Notes: a model not told the origin generated them from the sequence alone. Counted from the stretch's first letter, positions 45,163-54,451 are shown. The stretch is DNA of 64,000 bases from Lyngbya sp. PCC 8106 (GCF_000169095.1 NZ_AAVU01000014.1:62001-126000), one strand, 5' to 3'. Program-made: numbers and translations.

Positions 45163-47112
45163 ATGGAAAATATTGTTTTAGATGTGAAAAATCTGCGAGT
45201 TCAGTTTGAAAGTGACGAAAAAGTTGTTCAAGCGGTCAACGATATTTCTTTTCAAGTCAAACGCGGACAAACACTCGGTATTGTCGGTGAATCTGGTTCA
45301 GGAAAATCAGTCACCTCTCTGGCTATTATGGGATTGCTTTCTCCCGATACCTCTCAAGTCAGTGGAGAAATTTTATTTCGCAACAGCAACAATCTCAACG
45401 AATCTCAACCTAATTCTGAACTGATTAATTTACTTCAACTGTCACCTCAAGAAAAACAACAATATCGAGGTGGACAAATTGCCATGATTTTTCAGGAACC
45501 GATGAGTTCTCTTAACCCGGTTTATACGATTGGGTTTCAACTGATAGAAGCCATTAAACAACATGAACAAGTATCTCCTCGACAAGCGATGTGGAAAGCA
45601 ACTTCCCTACTTCAAGAGGTTAAACTTATCCCTTCAGATGAGGAATTACTCGCCCGAGTAGAAGCCGAAATTGCTGAAATCAATAGTAAAAATATTACTC
45701 AAGAAAAACGAGATGAAAAACGAGAAGCAATGCAACGAGTTAATGATCAAAAACGAGCCATACTTGATCGTTATCCCCACGAACTTTCTGGTGGTCAACT
45801 ACAACGGGTAATGATTGCGATCGCCATCTCTTGTAATCCCACTTTATTAATAGCAGATGAACCCACAACCGCCCTTGATGTGACCGTTCAGGCGACCATT
45901 CTGGATTTATTACGAGAGTTATGTAGTCGTCGCGGAATGTCGATGATTTTTATTACCCATGATTTAGGAGTCATTGCTGAAATTGCGGATACAGTCGCCG
46001 TTATGTATCGAGGTAAAATTGTTGAAAAGGGTACGATTACAAGCCTCTTTTTAAAGCCGCAACATCCCTATACTAAAGGTTTATTAGCCTGTCGTCCTCC
46101 GCTTGATATTCAAGTTGAACGCCTTCCGACTATTTCTGATTTTATGGAAGTTGAAACAACCGCAACAGGAGAGTTGGAAATTCGCGAAAAAAATACTGAG
46201 ATTGAGATGATTAAAGGATCTGATTCTTTACCGCAAAAACGACAACCTTCTACAACGGCTTTACTCTCGGTGGAAAATCTGCGAGTCGGCTTTAAAGTCT
46301 CGGGAGTATTTGGGGAAACAAAACGTCTATTAATGGCGGTGAATGATGTTTCTTTTCAGGTCTATCAAGGCGAAACATTAGGCTTGGTTGGAGAATCTGG
46401 CTGTGGGAAAAGTACATTAGCCAGAGCATTATTACAACTCATTCCTGTCGTGAGTGGAAAGGTGACATTTGAAGGCGAAGATATTACAAAACTCTATTCA
46501 CCAGCCTCCACGTTTGAGAAAATCAAAAACTATAAAAAGCACAAAAAATATCATCAAAAGCGACAAGAATTAAGACGAGAAATGCAAATTGTCTTTCAAG
46601 ATCCCTTTAGTTCTCTCGATCCTCGTCTGACAATTGGGGATACAATTATGGAACCTATGTTAATTCATGGAGTGAGTAAAGCCGGGAAAGAACGCCGCGA
46701 TCGCGTTGCTTATTTATTAGAACGAGTGGAAATGAAACCGGACTGGATGGGACGTTATCCCCATGAATTTTCCGGTGGACAACGACAACGAGTTTGTATT
46801 GCGAGATCTTTAGCCTTAAACCCTAAGTTTATCATTTGTGATGAATCAGTTTCCGCCTTAGATGTTTCGGTTCAAGCCCAAGTTTTAAACTTATTAAAAG
46901 AACTTCAAGCCGAATTTGGATTAACCTATATCTTCATTTCCCATGACTTGAGTGTAGTCAAATTTATCAGCGATCGCATTATGGTGATGAATCGTGGTAA
47001 AATAGAAGAAATTGGTCAAGGTGAAGATATTTATCACCGTCCTCAAACGGAATATACTCGTCAGCTTATTGCTTCAATTCCGACGGGAAATATTAAACCA
47101 TTAGCGAGTTAG
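45163..47112 (+). CDS. Fused dipeptide/oligopeptide ABC transporter ATPase (two nucleotide-binding domains)
   Basis: The 649-residue protein joins two ABC ATPase domains of the DppD and DppF type. Domain one has GESGSGKS, ELSGGQLQRV and LLIADEPTTALD; domain two has GESGCGKS, FSGGQRQRVC and FIICDESVSALD. Each ends in the oligopeptide-transporter extension (QHPYTKGLLAC and QTEYTRQLIAS). The same fusion exists in GsiA and YejF and energises import of peptides, glutathione or nickel. No permease or binding protein is next to it, so the substrate is open. It should act at the inner face of the plasma membrane. Confidence 0.9.
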   Translation: MENIVLDVKNLRVQFESDEKVVQAVNDISFQVKRGQTLGIVGESGSGKSVTSLAIMGLLSPDTSQVSGEILFRNSNNLNESQPNSELINLLQLSPQEKQQYRGGQIAMIFQEPMSSLNPVYTIGFQLIEAIKQHEQVSPRQAMWKATSLLQEVKLIPSDEELLARVEAEIAEINSKNITQEKRDEKREAMQRVNDQKRAILDRYPHELSGGQLQRVMIAIAISCNPTLLIADEPTTALDVTVQATILDLLRELCSRRGMSMIFITHDLGVIAEIADTVAVMYRGKIVEKGTITSLFLKPQHPYTKGLLACRPPLDIQVERLPTISDFMEVETTATGELEIREKNTEIEMIKGSDSLPQKRQPSTTALLSVENLRVGFKVSGVFGETKRLLMAVNDVSFQVYQGETLGLVGESGCGKSTLARALLQLIPVVSGKVTFEGEDITKLYSPASTFEKIKNYKKHKKYHQKRQELRREMQIVFQDPFSSLDPRLTIGDTIMEPMLIHGVSKAGKERRDRVAYLLERVEMKPDWMGRYPHEFSGGQRQRVCIARSLALNPKFIICDESVSALDVSVQAQVLNLLKELQAEFGLTYIFISHDLSVVKFISDRIMVMNRGKIEEIGQGEDIYHRPQTEYTRQLIASIPTGNIKPLAS

Positions 47113-47127
47113 ATTTGAGTAACTTAA

Positions 47128-47157
47128 CCCATCAAACAAATTAGATGATCCGATGGG
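47128..47157 (+). terminator. Possible terminator after the peptide transporter ATPase
   Basis: CCCATC (47128-47133) pairs with GATGGG (47152-47157), followed by AAAAATTTT, 16 bases after the stop. The stem is short. Confidence 0.4.
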
Positions 47158-47300
47158 AAAAATTTTATATCGGAACAATTCTCTGTTGTTGACAGCAGAC
47201 CCAAAAATTAAATTTGACGTTAAAAAGGGAGAGAGCATTCGCTGGTATAAAAGCTGGCACTCATGCACTCTCCAATCTTAACTAACCGATTCTAAGGTTG

Positions 47301-47498
47301 CTAAACTTTATTCGAGTGGAATTGTTTACGTTTGACGGCAGTTCGTATTCCAAAAAAAGCTATACTGCTCAACCCTAAAATACTTGAGGGTTCTGGGATT
47401 GGTTCTGGTGATGCGGTGGTAAGAGAGATTTGAATTTCATAGTGACGCCAACTTTCTATTGATGCCGAGTGCCACACCAGGATGGCGAAATATTTTCG
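47301..47498 (-). pseudogene. Remnant of a PEP-CTERM secreted protein (C-terminal end only)
   Basis: On the minus strand a frame open from 47498 to the stop at 47301-47303 ends in a clear PEP-CTERM sorting tag: EPIPEPSSILGL, a hydrophobic stretch SSIAFFGI, then RTAVKRK. Such tags end exosortase-processed outer-surface proteins. Only about 65 residues are open, there is an in-frame TAA at 47499-47501 just upstream, and no ATG, so the rest of the gene is gone. It lies beside the lectin gene, in an area with other broken secreted-protein genes. Confidence 0.75.
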
Positions 47499-47589
47499 TT
47501 ATTTCGGGTAAGATATTTATTGAGTATGAAACTTTTTATCATCAGTGTTTATACAACCCAGTAGCAAAATTTAATAATCATTCTCCCTA

Positions 47590-48174
47590 TTATTCCAATC
47601 TCCATATTTGGTCTGTGGATGAGCCATTATCTTGGTTACGTCCAGAGAGTTCACAATCCCACAACAGAAGCGCTGAACTATTTTCTTGACCCGGTGCGCC
47701 AGCGACATCAATACATTTTTGCGATAATCTATTCATAATGAAACCATCACTTGTAATAGTCCATATTTGGTCTGTGGGTGAGCCATTATCTCGGTTACGT
47801 CCAGAGAGTTCACAATCCCATAACTGAAGCGGTGAACCATTTTCAGTACCAGGAGCGCCAGCTACGTCTATACATTTTCCAGACAATGTATTTTTAATAA
47901 AGCCATCGTTTGTAATCATCCATCTTTGGTCTGAAGGTGAGTTGTTATCAGGATTCAACCCCGATAACTCACAATCCCAGAGTTGAAGTTTTGAACCCGT
48001 TGCACGTCCTGGCGCTCCAGATACATCTATACATTTACCCGATTGGATGTTAACCAAAAAACGTCCGGATGGGTTAACATTTTGTGCATTCCCTAAACTA
48101 TCTTTATTCAACAGAAAACTACAAGCAAAAGTCAATACTATCAATCCTAAACTAAAATTGTTAGTAAATTTCAT
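47590..48174 (-). CDS. Secreted ricin-type beta-trefoil lectin domain protein
   Basis: The 194-residue protein has a signal peptide (LGLIVLTFACSFLLNK) and three tandem copies of a 45-residue unit with the pattern GKCIDVAGAPG, LQLWDCELSG and DQ-W, the QxW pattern of ricin-type trefoil lectins. The three units make one complete trefoil of three lobes, likely able to bind sugar. The copies are also similar at DNA level, which points to recent duplication. It is secreted, single-domain and not next to an enzyme gene. Confidence 0.88.
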   Translation of the reverse strand: MKFTNNFSLGLIVLTFACSFLLNKDSLGNAQNVNPSGRFLVNIQSGKCIDVSGAPGRATGSKLQLWDCELSGLNPDNNSPSDQRWMITNDGFIKNTLSGKCIDVAGAPGTENGSPLQLWDCELSGRNRDNGSPTDQIWTITSDGFIMNRLSQKCIDVAGAPGQENSSALLLWDCELSGRNQDNGSSTDQIWRLE

Positions 48175-48369
48175 TTGAAACTATTCTCCTTGATTTACTA
48201 CACTGAGACTTATGCCTATCTAATAATTTAACTTTTTTTGGTCGGGCTTATGGGTTTCTTTTCTTATGAGCTTTGCAATAAGTTAAATTAATTAATTTAT
48301 ACAAATTTGGGGTTTCAAAGGTTTTGCAATTATGGGTTGAGATTGTTTAGAAAGTTTGAGCCAACTTAA

Positions 48370-49395
48370 TTAATCATCTCCACTAAAGTTATCACCAGAA
48401 TCATCATAACTACCGGAATCATCCGAAGAACAATCCTCATCATGCTGATGAAAGTTATCGTTATCATTGTAGTCACGATAGTCATAGTAGTCATCATTAC
48501 TGCTTTCATAAACTCTGACAACTTCACGTTCTGGAATACATTGTTTTGAGAAGATTTGCACCAACTTATTTGCCGCATCTTCCTGACCGAGAGGAACAAA
48601 AATAGAGCGGTTTACTTGACCTGTCGGTTCATTTCCAAACCAGCGCATTGTCAAACCAAAATCCCGATCTTTTTCATGCTGCTGTACTTGGTAAACTAAC
48701 TCTAAATTCAACTGTCGGTCTGACAGTTCAACCTTGGATAGACGATAAGGTGTTTTCTGCCAACACCAATATTGGTTATCGGAATAAATGGCACTTTCGC
48801 CAATATACACATCTGGAATGTTTATGAGTCTTTTGAGTGCTTTAAAGATTGAATTAATAAAATAGATTAATCCCAATATTCCTCCAATAATCATAGCTGT
48901 AGAGAAAAACTGAATAAAGTCTTGAATTGGATCTCCTGTGGATGGAAAATTTTGAAATCCTCGTCGCAGAATTGCTGTAGTCGTAAATTGAAGAAGAATT
49001 CCAATAAAAGGGCTGACTAACAATCCTAGAAATCCTCCCCAAATAGTATAGCCAGCGATCCATTCTCTGTCTCGTCTTGTATATTCCCAATGATACAAAT
49101 AGTTAGCAGAGTTACTAATAAAATTAGCTGCTGACTGACAATTGACATGGTTCTCAGTTGAAGACTTGTCAATAGAAATAAAAGCACTCCACACAATATA
49201 GACAATCGCTATAATAAAGAGATCAACTAATAAAATAATAATGGCTAAGACCAATATCCAAGTCAAGTCTAAGGAGTCTGACGGAAAACTTAAACTCATT
49301 AAAATCACAAAAATTGCAGTTCCTAAACCCAACATTATCCAACGGTTAGGAGAAGCAATTTTGACCAATTCTCCGTTTTTATTGTAAGCTTTCAT
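48370..49395 (-). CDS. Four-helix membrane protein with acidic Asp/Tyr-rich tail
   Basis: I do not recognise a family. The 341-residue protein has about four membrane helices (near WIMLGLGTAIFVILMSL, VLAIIILLVDLFIIAIVYIV, GGFLGLLVSPFIGILLQF and STAMIIGGILGLIYFIN). A soluble domain of about 140 residues follows, then a tail of about 45 residues made almost only of Asp, Ser, Tyr, Asn and His (from SSNDDYYDYRDYN to the end). The tail could bind metal or calcium, which is only a guess. Neighbours are secreted proteins of the same island. Confidence 0.7.
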   Translation of the reverse strand: MKAYNKNGELVKIASPNRWIMLGLGTAIFVILMSLSFPSDSLDLTWILVLAIIILLVDLFIIAIVYIVWSAFISIDKSSTENHVNCQSAANFISNSANYLYHWEYTRRDREWIAGYTIWGGFLGLLVSPFIGILLQFTTTAILRRGFQNFPSTGDPIQDFIQFFSTAMIIGGILGLIYFINSIFKALKRLINIPDVYIGESAIYSDNQYWCWQKTPYRLSKVELSDRQLNLELVYQVQQHEKDRDFGLTMRWFGNEPTGQVNRSIFVPLGQEDAANKLVQIFSKQCIPEREVVRVYESSNDDYYDYRDYNDNDNFHQHDEDCSSDDSGSYDDSGDNFSGDD

Positions 49396-49461
49396 AAGAT
49401 GTTCCTTTTGGTGTTAAAGTTTGCAGCTTTTGGATTTGGGATGAGATTTTTATTTGAAAAA

Positions 49462-50226
49462 TCAAAATTCGCAGATTGATTGATTCGCTAGGGGACAAAT
49501 TTTCTGTTCTATTGGATTGTATCTAAGGTCAAGGACTGTTAATTGAGTCAAAGCAAACAAAGCACCAATATCTCTGATTTCATTGGCACCAAGTTTAAGC
49601 TTTGTCAATTGAGTTAAAGTAGACAGAGGGCTAATATCACTAACTTTATTAGCTTCGAGATTAAGGTCTGCCAATTGAGTTAAATTAGATAAAGAGCTAA
49701 TATCACTAATGTTATTATCTCCGACATCAAGCCTTATTAGTTGAGTTAAATTGGATAAAGGACTGATATCATTAATTTTATTAACACTAAGAACAAGCGT
49801 TTTCAAACGAGTTAAATTAGATCAAGGACTGATGTCACTAATTTCCTGATTATAATAAAGGTAAAGTTCAGTTAATTGAGTCAAATTAGATAAGGGACTA
49901 AGATCGTGAATTGGATTGTCACTGAGTCCAAGACTTGTTAGCTGAGTTAAACTAGAAAAAGGTTTAATATCACTAATTTTATTGGTGGGGAGAGAAAGCT
50001 CAGTAAATTGAGATAAAATTTGATTAGCTTGATTACAATCCGTTGTACCTGCTTGTTCTAATAGCACTTCAATAGTATGCTGTGTTTCCCCCGCCAGTTG
50101 AGCTTTATTCTCGCACCATTCGACAAAGGTTTTAAATTCTGCTGTAGGTTGGGCTAACAATGAACCGTTAGAGATTCCCAAGGCTAATCCTAGTCCGATT
50201 AATAATGATGAAGTTAATCTTTTCAT
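49462..50226 (-). pseudogene. Secreted leucine-rich-repeat protein interrupted by one in-frame TGA
   Basis: Two frames (49822-50226 and 49462-49806) are in the same phase and together read as one 254-codon gene. It has a signal peptide (LLIGLGLALGISNGSLLAQ), a short helical domain, then about seven internalin-like LRR units of 22 residues with the pattern L-L-NKISDISPLSNLTQL. At 49822-49824 the unit reads ISP-stop-SNLTRL where every other unit has ISPLSNLTQL; a single base change TTA to TGA accounts for it. The downstream frame could restart at an ATG at 49806 but would lack a signal peptide. The gene is either newly inactivated or carries a sequencing error. Confidence 0.85.
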
Positions 50227-50251
50227 GTTTTTTTATCCGCAATAATAAAGT

Positions 50252-50576
50252 TTAGTAAAGCGATTGTGAACCGGGTGAACATTCAATTTCACCGTTAGCA
50301 ATGGGTAGTTTTAAATTGGATGGTGGTAGTTGAGAAGGTTGTTGTGTTTCACAAATGTAACTTCTACTTATTTGGTAGCCATTTTCACCAACAACGTACA
50401 CAATTCCGGTATAACTATTCAATCCTGAATGCTTCGCTGTGGCTGTTGTCATTACATTTGTTTTGTCTGCTCCCATGACAATAGGTTCCAAAGCTTGTGT
50501 AGTAACAGGCTTCAAGCCAAACCAGGCTATTTCAGAGAACATTCCAGCAAACAACAAACCATATAAAAAACTGCAT
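50252..50576 (-). pseudogene. Small secreted protein with probable frameshift in its signal peptide
   Basis: The frame 50252-50557 lacks a convincing start. An ATG at 50576 reads MQFF and then leaves the frame at a run of six T. Removing one T joins it to LYGLLFAGMFSEIAWFGLKP, a good signal peptide, and on to the rest of the protein. The mature part is about 80 residues with two Cys (YICETQQP and IECSPGSQ) and a Pro-rich stretch. I do not recognise the family. The reading is either a real frameshift or a homopolymer error. Confidence 0.55.
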
Positions 50577-50981
50577 TATTTTTTTGCAATTTTCTTTTTA
50601 TCTCGCAACTTTATCTAGGTTTTGATAAGAACTTTACTCATCAAACCAACGTAAAATAAAGGTAAATAATTCCCACGACACAGCTTCTGTCTCAAACCCA
50701 CCGCAATAATAATTTAATACTTTCAATTAGAGCGGCTACTTATAAAAAGAAAATCAATTCCCAATTTTTGATGCCTCGATTTAGCCTCCAATAATAGGCG
50801 ATTCTTACAGTTTTTGCTTTGACTGCGACAAAATCTTACAAGTCGTGACACAATTGCCTTGAATATTTCTGTGTCTTCTACTGTTCTAGCTGATAAGTAT
50901 AAACACTCATCCCATCTGTTTACATTTCTTATTTATTTTCCGGTGATTACTTTACCGAGAGCATTTCTCCCAGTTTTCTCA
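50577..50981. other. Non-coding stretch in the decayed island
   Basis: Frames here are short and broken by stops. One minus-strand stretch of about 60 codons (near 50733-50915, containing EIFKAIVSRLVRFCRSQ) stays open but has no start and no family I know. It may be old gene debris. Confidence 0.4.
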
Positions 50982-51248
50982 CTAAAGCAAATCAATAAAC
51001 CGCTTGGGCGATCGCTGCAACTTCTCTAAACCACCCAATGTCAAAACTTGACGCAATAATCAATAACAGGTGTAAGGTAATAGAGCCATGTCGAAGCTTG
51101 TTTTGTTTGTTCGGGGCGGAGGGACAACGCTAGAATTATTTTTAGGTTGTTCAATGCGGACTTCGATGGTTTGGTAAAGTTTGCCCACCTTTGAGATTGA
51201 AGCGTCGATTGAACCAACACAGATTCCGAAATCAGGTAATCCATGCAA
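50982..51248 (-). pseudogene. Unrecognised gene remnant with internal stop
   Basis: On the minus strand a frame containing FGICVGSIDASISKVGKLYQ runs from 51248 to a TGA at 51060-51062 and then continues in the same phase as LLRQVLTLGGLEKLQRSPKR up to the stop at 50982. Both halves look like real protein sequence, so this is likely the end of a broken gene. It lies directly after an IS1-type fragment. I cannot name the family. Confidence 0.45.
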
Positions 51249-51272
51249 GCTTCCATATCAGGATACCTAAGC

Positions 51273-51518
51273 CTATTCGGTAGTGATAATTCGTGAAACT
51301 CCTGTTACTCTAGCTATTCCAGCCAAACTAATTTTTTCTAACAAGAGTTTTTTGATGAAATTTTGGGTGTCTTCAGAAATATAAATTTGGCGAGGATGTT
51401 CGACAAATTGCCTTCCACATTCGGTGCATTTGTATTTGGGCTTTTTGTTATGAATGCTACCATTTTTTACAATTTTCTGGCTTTGACATTGGGGACAAGT
51501 TAAGGCAGAATGATTCAT
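51273..51518 (-). mobile_element. IS1-type transposase fragment (N-terminal zinc-finger part)
   Basis: The 81-residue frame starts MNHSALTCPQCQSQKIVKNG and has the CPQC and CTECGRQF zinc finger followed by a helix-turn-helix (LAGIARVTGVSR), the InsA-like N-terminus of IS1-family transposases. After GVSR the sequence departs from the family and stops within five codons, and no DDE domain follows. It is a truncated insertion sequence at the edge of the decayed secreted-protein island. Confidence 0.75.
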
Positions 51519-51877
51519 GGCTTTAATTTTTTGTGAGTCTTCAGTTTATCAAGTCTCAGGCTAGGCTTGACATCCTCCCAACAGATTTATATGTTACCAG
51601 TTTTTTCAAAGACTTTCTCGTTGGTCTTACTGGCGATCGCATTGTCAATCAGACGACTCCCGCCGGCTCGATTCTTCGATAAAAGGTACAACAATATCAA
51701 AGATACTTATACTTAATACTGCTGATCACTACATATTTATCACTACCAAATCAATTAATCGGTTATGCAGTGATTAATAACTTCTTTGATGATGAAAATA
51801 AAATCTAAACTTTAACATCATGCTTAATTAAGAGGCTGTTGTAGCTGATGAACTACTTCAGCCTTTAAACACTTTGA
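51519..51877. other. Intergenic region with hairpin after tagA
   Basis: It lies between the IS fragment and the TagA-like gene. A hairpin at 51833-51864 (AGGCTG-TT-GTAG, eight-base loop, CTAC-TT-CAGCCT) stands 13 bases past the tagA stop and may end its transcript, though no clear U-run follows. One HIP1-like site lies near 51631. Confidence 0.5.
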
Positions 51878-52621
51878 TTAACTCAGTAAAGCCTTGACTG
51901 CAAACTGAGGTAATGCCAACATTCTTTTCCATCGCCAGGGTTCTTGATAGAGTCGATAAAGCCACTCTAAATGATTGTTACAAAACCAAGCCGGTGCCCG
52001 TTTTTTTGTCCCAGCCCAAATATCAAAACTTCCCCCAACTCCAATCCAAATGGAATTCGGACACAAATGACGATTTTTGGCAATCCATAACTCTTGACGC
52101 GGTACTCCTAAACCCACAAAAATCACTGGGGGCTGTAAATCTTTGAGTGAATCTTTTAACTGTTCTTCTTCAGAAGCCGCAAGATAACCGTGATAAGAGG
52201 CGATCGCTAAATTGGGAATTTTTTGTTGAAATCGATCAGCAGCCCGTTGAGCAACTCCCGGTTTTCCCCCATAGAAAAAAACCAGATCTGAACAATTTTG
52301 TTGACCTATTTTTTGTAAGAAAGACTCAGCCAGTTCAATACCTGGACAACGTTGAGTGGGCTTTCCCTTCAGCCGCAGAAAAAGAACAATTCCCGCCCCA
52401 TCTGGAATCACAAGTTCAGCCCCCCGAATCACCTCTGCGAGATGACGATCGCGATCGGCTTGTATTGCCATTTCAGCATTCAAAGTAATCACATGAGTTC
52501 CTAACCCTTTATATAGACGGTTAAGCAACCAGTTATGATAATTATGATGCAGATGAACAGGAAGTCCTAAAACTGGAAACCTATTAACCGTAGATTCACC
52601 CAACAGCATCACATCATTCAT
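51878..52621 (-). CDS. WecG/TagA/CpsF family glycosyltransferase
   Basis: The 247-residue GT26 enzyme matches TagA/WecG, which add N-acetylmannosamine or a related sugar to a lipid-linked acceptor in wall or exopolysaccharide synthesis. The family pattern is clear: HVITLNAEMAIQADRD, VIPDGAGIVLFLRLKG, the region FYGGKPGVAQ, and PPVIFVGLGVPRQELWIAKN. It has no membrane helix; it probably acts on the inner face of the membrane. It lies alone, transcribed with nothing close upstream. Confidence 0.92.
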   Translation of the reverse strand: MNDVMLLGESTVNRFPVLGLPVHLHHNYHNWLLNRLYKGLGTHVITLNAEMAIQADRDRHLAEVIRGAELVIPDGAGIVLFLRLKGKPTQRCPGIELAESFLQKIGQQNCSDLVFFYGGKPGVAQRAADRFQQKIPNLAIASYHGYLAASEEEQLKDSLKDLQPPVIFVGLGVPRQELWIAKNRHLCPNSIWIGVGGSFDIWAGTKKRAPAWFCNNHLEWLYRLYQEPWRWKRMLALPQFAVKALLS

Positions 52622-52755
52622 AAGATTTTTTTAACCACCTCACACACACTACTATTGAGACTAACCGATCTGGTATCGATTGGCTAGCATTAACGGGTTT
52701 GTTGTTGGGATAGGAGATAGGTTATAGGTTACAGGGGAATAGACAACAATCAATA

Positions 52756-53862
52756 CTATTGGCTGTTCCCGGTTGACTGTTCCCTCGTTAATAGTGCATC
52801 CAATAAAATATCCGCCCCAAACCGAACCGTATCCGTACAGGGTAAACCCGTTTCAAGTTGAACTTGCGCGATCGCTTCCTTAGCTACATCTTCCGCTAAA
52901 CCATAAGTATTCAGGCTAATTCCGACAATTTTTGCAGATTGCATCGCGCCACCGACACTGGCAACATTTTCGTATAACTCAATCACTTGAGATAGAGGAG
53001 GAATAACGACATGAGGATGATTGCGAACATGAGTTTGTCCGGCACGATGGGCTAAAATCAGATGAGTCGGTTGACTTCCCCGCAACAACGGTAAAGTCGC
53101 GGTTGAACCCGGATGAATCAGCGAACCTTGTCCTTCGACAAAAAGTAAATCACAATCTTTTCCACACCGCATTACCACTTGTTCGACTGCACCTGCGGCA
53201 AAATCTACTCGTACTGAGTCTAAAGGAATGCCATCTTCTCCTAACATTAATCCCCCTTGACCTGTAGCGAGAAACTTAGACCGAATTCCCCGTTTTTGAG
53301 CCGCTTGATTGAGTTCTAAACCCGTGGACATCTTACCAATTGCCATGTCAGTTCCCACCGTTAAAACTCGTTGACAATTGAGTTGACGCGCCGCAGCACT
53401 AGCAATGTTTAAACCCGATGGTTCTTGACGAATATCCCAAATCCATTGTTGAGGGTTGAGAATTTGGTTAATATTTCTGTGGTGGCGTTGTTCAACTAAA
53501 GGAATTAATTGGGTATGTAACCCGTTAACAATCGATAATTTTGCTTCTAACGCCCCATCAAGATCAACCCACCATTCCTCCGGTAAAGCCCCCCCTGGCG
53601 GTGCAATTCCAATCATCAGAATATTGGGATGATAAGCGATCGCATCCTTGACAGAAGCAACAATCGGCACCTCTCGGTTGATTCCCGTGAGTTCAGAAAG
53701 AGACTGTCCCGCACAATCGCGATCAATGACTGCGACAATATTAGCCTGAGAGTAACGCAACAAAGACAGTCCTGTTTTACCCGTTGCACCGAGAATACCT
53801 CCATGTAACAGGATAGCTAACCGCCCCGCTTGGATTTGAGATTGAGGATTTTCAGGGGTCAT
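52756..53862 (-). CDS. DUF1611 domain-containing protein (P-loop)
   Basis: The 368-residue protein has an N-terminal Rossmann-like domain (LLHGGILGATGKTGLSLLRY) and a C-terminal P-loop domain with GTDMAIGKMSTGLEL, then GQGGLMLGEDGIPLD and LLFVEGQGSLIHPG. This two-part layout is that of DUF1611. In other bacteria the gene often sits next to an Ala-Glu dipeptide epimerase; that neighbour is not here. The fold suggests a nucleotide-dependent ligase or kinase like dethiobiotin synthetase, but the reaction is unknown. Confidence 0.85.
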   Translation of the reverse strand: MTPENPQSQIQAGRLAILLHGGILGATGKTGLSLLRYSQANIVAVIDRDCAGQSLSELTGINREVPIVASVKDAIAYHPNILMIGIAPPGGALPEEWWVDLDGALEAKLSIVNGLHTQLIPLVEQRHHRNINQILNPQQWIWDIRQEPSGLNIASAAARQLNCQRVLTVGTDMAIGKMSTGLELNQAAQKRGIRSKFLATGQGGLMLGEDGIPLDSVRVDFAAGAVEQVVMRCGKDCDLLFVEGQGSLIHPGSTATLPLLRGSQPTHLILAHRAGQTHVRNHPHVVIPPLSQVIELYENVASVGGAMQSAKIVGISLNTYGLAEDVAKEAIAQVQLETGLPCTDTVRFGADILLDALLTREQSTGNSQ

Positions 53863-54009
53863 ATCTTTGAGTTCTAAATAACGAGTAATCGCTTTAAAAT
53901 AGTTACAGATCGGTTGAACTTAATCATACCGTTGGTTTGTTAGTCTGCGATCGCCGATTTTCAACGAAGTTTAACTCACTCGCACAGAGGAAAGCTAACT
54001 GCTATCCAT

Positions 54010-54044
54010 GAAAAAATCCTCAGCTTGTTGAAAAAGCCGAGGAT
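54010..54044 (-). terminator. Intrinsic terminator of the small secreted OB-fold-like gene
   Basis: On the minus strand an 11-base stem with one mismatch (ATCCTCGGCTT at 54044-54034, AAGCTGAGGAT at 54026-54016) has a seven-base loop and is followed by a T-run (54015-54011). It lies about 107 bases after the stop at 54152. Confidence 0.75.
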
Positions 54045-54151
54045 ATCAACCCATAGATTTCACAAATCGAATCCAAACAGAAAGTCAAGTCAATGATCAA
54101 ATATAAGCCCTAGAAAATAGAAAGATGTAACCTAACAATGAAGCGAAATTA

Positions 54152-54451
54152 CTATTTACAAACCGCGACACCATCAGCTTTCGTAATTGAAAACGCATCA
54201 AATTCTCCCATCTCAAACTCACCCACGACAGTCACCTGTTCTCCTGCTGAGAGATGACGAGCGGTATTGTCTCCGCAAACATCCCAAGAATCAACGGTAA
54301 TCCCCCGATTTTCACTTTGCAAGCGAAAACCATCTTCCCAAACCCGTTCAATGGTACCGGAAAAAGAACCATTATTGGCTTGAACAACACCAGGAAAAAC
54401 AGTCGCCGCAACCACACCGAGTAGAATTGTGCCGATGATTTCTAATTTCAT
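54152..54451 (-). CDS. Small secreted protein of about 99 residues
   Basis: The protein has a signal peptide (IGTILLGVVAATVFPGVVQA, cleavage after VQA) and a mature part of about 75 residues with GSFSGTIERVWEDGFRL, two cysteines (WDVCGDN, VAVCK) and GEQVTVVGEFEMGEFDAFSI. The beta-strand pattern with a G-x-V-x-x-V-x-x-D-x-F repeat resembles small periplasmic OB-fold proteins, but this is only a likeness. The two cysteines could form a disulfide. It has its own terminator. Confidence 0.7.
   Translation of the reverse strand: MKLEIIGTILLGVVAATVFPGVVQANNGSFSGTIERVWEDGFRLQSENRGITVDSWDVCGDNTARHLSAGEQVTVVGEFEMGEFDAFSITKADGVAVCK

Noticed and set aside
51592..51700. Possible IS200/IS605-like end near the GACATCCTCCC word
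   Set aside because: The short word alone is not enough; no transposase of that type and no hairpin end were found here.
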